NCBI GenBank assembly: GCA_041686915.1
Contig: JAWLDB010000133.1
Location: forward strand, 1-7,938
Direction of reading: 5' to 3'
Length of the DNA stretch: 7,938 bases
DNA from: JAWLDB01 sp041686915
Lineage (GTDB): Bacteria; Bacillota; UBA994; UBA5500
The notes below the pieces were generated by a model that saw only the letters and a program-made list of their open reading frames with translations, was not told the origin of the DNA and did no database searches. The number at the start of each line of letters is the position of its first letter. The first letter of the stretch is position 1. The position numbers were made by a program, and so were the translations under genes. This document shows positions 5,699 through 7,938 of the stretch, in pieces.

Positions 5699-7477
5699 GT
5701 GTTTAGCAATCTCAAACAGACATGGGACCTGGATGCCTTTTTCTCGGGTGGGAGCGAATCAAGCGAGTTCGCTGCCTTCCTACGCGAGCTGGAACAGGAT
5801 GTGCGCAATCTGACTGCAGGCGTCAACGAGAACATAGAAGGACTGGACCAGTGGCAGGATTTGTTGGACCAGGTGCAGGGCGTAACCAGCCGCATGCGGC
5901 ATGCCGGTGCGTTCGTTTCCTGCTTGAACTCTCAGAATGTGAAGGACCAAAAAGCCAAAATTCTGGGAGCTCAGGTCAGTCAGATCAGGGCGGGTTTTGC
6001 TTCTGTCTTGACAACCCTGGACGAGAAGATTCTAAGTGTACCGGATGCAAAGTGGGGGGCATTGCTAGCTTCCGAACGTTTGCAGCCACTGGCCTACAAC
6101 TTGAACGAGCGTCGACACAGAGCAAAGTTGATGCTTGCCCCCGATCAGGAAAAGCTGGTCAATAGCCTGTCTGTCGACGGATACCATGGTTGGAATGATC
6201 TGTATAACCTAGTCTCCGGCAAAATGACAATTCCGGTGGAACTAAACGGTAAGACGGAGCACCTTTCACCTGGCCAGGCAGCCAACCGCATGTCCAACCC
6301 TGATCGACAGGTGCGCGAGCACATTTACGCCCGTTGGGAAGAAGCATGGGCCGAGAATGCAGAGCTTTGTGCTTTAGCCCTCAACCACTTGGCAGGCTAT
6401 CGTATCAATCTTTATCGGCAACGTGGTTGGGACTCAGTCCTGCAAGAGCCGCTAGAGATGAACCGTATGACAGCAAAAACGCTCAATGCCATGTGGACTG
6501 CCGTTGATAGCCGCAAAGATAGGCTCGTCTCATATTTGAAACGCAAGCAGGAGTTGCTTGGCGTTGATAACTTGAGTTGGCATGACGTGACCGCACCTAT
6601 CGGTAAGTCTGCTACTCGCTTGACCTACGAGCAAGCTGCAGAGTTCATCGTCGAACAGTTTAACCGTTTTGACCCGGCTATGGCTGAGTTCGCTACCCAA
6701 GCCTTTAAAGATCGTTGGATTGAGTCTGAAGACCGTCCTGGCAAACGCGCCGGCGGCTTCTGCACCAGCTTCCCTGAGAAGAAACAATCCCGCATCTTCG
6801 TTACTTTCTCAGGTACCATGGGTAACCTGGCAACGCTTGCACATGAGCTGGGACACGGCTTCCATCAGCACATCATGAATGAGCTGCCGCCACTTACCCA
6901 GCAGTACGCGATGAACGTGGCGGAAACGGCATCAACCTTCGCTGAGATGATCACCTTTGACGCAGCCGTTAAGCATGCAGCCAATGAAGAAGAGCGGCTC
7001 TCCCTGATTGAAGACAAGCTGCAGCGCGCTGTTGCCTTGCTGATGAACATCCAATCGCGCTTCCTGTTTGAGACCCGTTTCTATGAGGAGCGCAAGCAGG
7101 GCATGGTTAGTGTTGGCCGCCTGAACGAGCTAATGACCCAGGCTCAGAAAGACGCCTTTGCCAATGCTTTGGACGAGTACCATCCCCATTTCTGGGCATC
7201 CAAGCTGCATTTCTACAATACGGGTGTGCCTTTCTACAACTTCCCGTATACCTTTGGCTTCCTGTTTAGCGCTGGAGTGTATGCCAAGGCATTGGCTGAG
7301 GGCGATGCCTTCCGCCAAAAGTATGTCGCCTTGTTGCAGGATACTGGCCGTTTACGGGTGGAAGACCTGGCAGAACGCCACCTTGGCGTCGATCTTACCA
7401 AACCAGAGTTTTGGCAGACTGCCATCGATAATACTATCGGTGACCTGGATGAGTTCCTGCGCCTAACCAGCAAATAG
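5699..7477 (+). CDS. M3 family oligoendopeptidase (PepF type)
   Basis: Zinc metallopeptidase of the M3 family, PepF/oligoendopeptidase branch, which hydrolyses short peptides in the cytoplasm. The 592-residue product is full length. The N-terminus KQTWDLDAFFSGGS is typical of the family; an oligopeptidase F N-terminal helical domain precedes the catalytic domain. The zinc site is LAHELGHGFHQH, with the HEXXH at His382-His386 and the probable third ligand Glu409 in VAETASTFAEM. The C-terminal substrate-binding segment HFYNTGVPFYNFPYTFGFLF (inside about 500-525) is conserved. GTG 5699 is chosen over ATG 5678 because of the ribosome binding site at 5684-5690; TTG 5696 is also possible. No signal peptide is seen. 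It stands alone after a strong terminator. No terminator is visible downstream before the insertion sequence. It is likely a housekeeping peptidase; its natural substrate is unknown. Confidence 0.95.
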   Translation: MFSNLKQTWDLDAFFSGGSESSEFAAFLRELEQDVRNLTAGVNENIEGLDQWQDLLDQVQGVTSRMRHAGAFVSCLNSQNVKDQKAKILGAQVSQIRAGFASVLTTLDEKILSVPDAKWGALLASERLQPLAYNLNERRHRAKLMLAPDQEKLVNSLSVDGYHGWNDLYNLVSGKMTIPVELNGKTEHLSPGQAANRMSNPDRQVREHIYARWEEAWAENAELCALALNHLAGYRINLYRQRGWDSVLQEPLEMNRMTAKTLNAMWTAVDSRKDRLVSYLKRKQELLGVDNLSWHDVTAPIGKSATRLTYEQAAEFIVEQFNRFDPAMAEFATQAFKDRWIESEDRPGKRAGGFCTSFPEKKQSRIFVTFSGTMGNLATLAHELGHGFHQHIMNELPPLTQQYAMNVAETASTFAEMITFDAAVKHAANEEERLSLIEDKLQRAVALLMNIQSRFLFETRFYEERKQGMVSVGRLNELMTQAQKDAFANALDEYHPHFWASKLHFYNTGVPFYNFPYTFGFLFSAGVYAKALAEGDAFRQKYVALLQDTGRLRVEDLAERHLGVDLTKPEFWQTAIDNTIGDLDEFLRLTSK

Positions 7478-7501
7478 GGTAGAAGAAAAGCACCCTGGCC
7501 T

Positions 7502-7515
7502 GCATATTGATATGC
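7502..7515. repeat. Palindrome at the edge of the insertion sequence
   Basis: GCATAT (7502-7507), a TG spacer, then ATATGC (7510-7515): a perfect 6-base inverted repeat. It overlaps the probable left end of the insertion sequence, so it could be part target DNA and part element. Confidence 0.55.
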
Positions 7516-7571
7516 TCCCCCCAAAGTTGACAGGTGAGAAAACAAATCACCAGTTACTGAGGGGGGAGTAT
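7512..7571 (+). promoter_or_regulatory. Long imperfect hairpin that would sequester the transposase ribosome binding site
   Basis: The outer arms ATGCTCCCCCC (7512-7522) and GGGGGGAGTAT (7561-7571) pair over 11 positions, ten Watson-Crick and one G-U. The inner arms GGTGA (7533-7537) and TCACC (7547-7551) pair over five, extended by four further pairs (7528-7531 with 7553-7556) across an A-A mismatch. The loop is an A-rich 9 bases. The 3' arm contains the GGGGGGAG ribosome binding site (7561-7568) of OrfA, which begins at 7574. RNA entering from the peptidase gene would fold and block OrfA translation; that function is inferred from IS10, IS50 and IS200, not shown here. Confidence 0.6.
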
Positions 7572-7573
7572 TT

Positions 7574-7938
7574 TTGTCCAAACGTAGGTTCACGTTAGAG
7601 GAGAAGCTGCGGATACTTGCATGGGTTGAAGAAGGTCATGGAGTTAACGACGCATCTCTTAGGTTTGGCGTAGATGAGAGGACAATACGCCACTGGCGTC
7701 TCAGGCTGGATGCATACGGGGATGAAGCTTTGGCCAAGCAGCCCAAAAATGTAAGTTACCCTGTGGAACTCAAGACTCAGGCTGTAGAGTCGTACTTGGC
7801 GGGAGAAGGATCTCAAGACGATATATGCCTTAGATACGGGATTAGAGACAGACGTCAACTTCGTAACTGGCTTTTGAAGTATACTCAGGGAGAAGCACTA
7901 AAATCTTCTCCAGGAGGGAACTCCAGAGCCATGAACAA
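7574..7938 (+). CDS. IS3-family transposase OrfA (partial, 3' end beyond the window)
   Basis: DNA-binding subunit of an IS3-family transposase, IS150 type. The visible 121 codons begin with TTG 7574 and MSKRRFTLEEKLRILAWVEEG (shown as MSKRRFTLEE, KLRILAWVEEG). Two helix-turn-helix modules are seen: one at about residues 10-48 (ASLRFGVDERTIRHW) and a second at about 66-104 (DICLRYGIRDRRQLRNWLLKY). Double HTH domains in OrfA, which bind the element's ends, are characteristic of the IS150 branch. A G-rich GGGGGGAG site lies 5 bases before the start, and an in-frame TGA at 7535 excludes any distant upstream start. The reading frame stays open to the end of the window, so the leucine-zipper tail, the frameshift region and OrfB cannot be judged. 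No stop or frameshift is seen in what is present. Confidence 0.82.
   Translation, partial: MSKRRFTLEEKLRILAWVEEGHGVNDASLRFGVDERTIRHWRLRLDAYGDEALAKQPKNVSYPVELKTQAVESYLAGEGSQDDICLRYGIRDRRQLRNWLLKYTQGEALKSSPGGNSRAMN

Larger units (their letters stand above)
7508..7938 (+). mobile_element. Left part of an IS3-family (IS150-type) insertion sequence, cut by the window end
   Basis: The region after the peptidase gene has the layout of an IS3-family left end: a C-rich end sequence TGATATGCTCCCCCCAAAG leading into TTGACA, then a transposase OrfA frame beginning within about 70 bases. C-rich ends followed by an AAAGTTGACA-like stretch are common in IS150-type elements. The exact left boundary cannot be fixed because the right end, the matching inverted repeat and the target duplication lie outside the window; TG at 7501, 7508 or 7513 are all possible first bases. 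Arginine codon use changes here (8 of 14 are AGA/AGG, while the host genes mainly use CGN), in line with a foreign origin. The DDE-carrying OrfB is not seen and should follow beyond 7938 if the element is intact. Confidence 0.75.

Noticed and set aside
7477..7495. GGGT/ACCC inverted repeat after the peptidase gene as a terminator.
   Set aside because: The stem is only four pairs, the loop is long, and no T-tract follows.
1..7938. CRISPR arrays, tRNA or rRNA genes, riboswitches, and phage or defence systems.
   Set aside because: No regularly spaced repeats, no tRNA-like cloverleaf sequence, no long structured leader and no defence-type protein motifs were seen; nearly all the sequence is accounted for by the genes listed.

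Overview
The window looks like a piece of a Bacillota (Firmicutes) chromosome, probably from a Clostridia-type lineage. The evidence is the gene order rpsP - khpA (ylqC) - ylqD - rimM - trmD - rplS - lepB - rbgA (ylqF) - rnhB - yraN, strong GGAGG-type ribosome binding sites, the Gram-positive-type short LepB and the presence of RbgA and YlqD. Genus cannot be read from the sequence. All genes found are on the + strand; none of the minus-strand reading frames looks real.

Region 1 (about 28-2681) is the ribosome and tRNA maturation block: ribosomal protein S16, the small KH RNA-binding protein KhpA, the coiled-coil protein YlqD, the 30S maturation factor RimM, the tRNA m1G37 methyltransferase TrmD and ribosomal protein L19. 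rimM and trmD overlap. A near-consensus extended -10 promoter sits at the trmD/rplS boundary, so rplS probably has its own strong promoter in addition to operon transcription. A GNRA-loop intrinsic terminator follows rplS.

Region 2 (about 2758-5595) holds type I signal peptidase (lepB), the 50S assembly GTPase RbgA, RNase HII and the UPF0102 nuclease-like protein YraN. rbgA/rnhB and rnhB/yraN overlap, which suggests translational coupling. After a 73-base gap comes an unrecognised 57-residue membrane protein gene, closed by a strong intrinsic terminator.

Region 3 (5699-7477) is a complete M3-family (PepF-type) zinc oligoendopeptidase gene. Its best start is a GTG preceded by an AAGGAGG site, not the upstream ATG.

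Region 4 (about 7500-7938) is the left end of an insertion sequence that runs off the window: a terminal inverted-repeat-like sequence, a long imperfect hairpin that would bury the transposase ribosome binding site, and the first 121 codons of an IS3-family (IS150-type) OrfA with two helix-turn-helix modules, starting at TTG.

Most of the window is well-known housekeeping biology. I do not see an undescribed multi-gene system. The items most worth a second look are the hairpin at the IS end, the small membrane protein with its internal UUCG hairpin, and the internal promoter and terminator arrangement around rplS.
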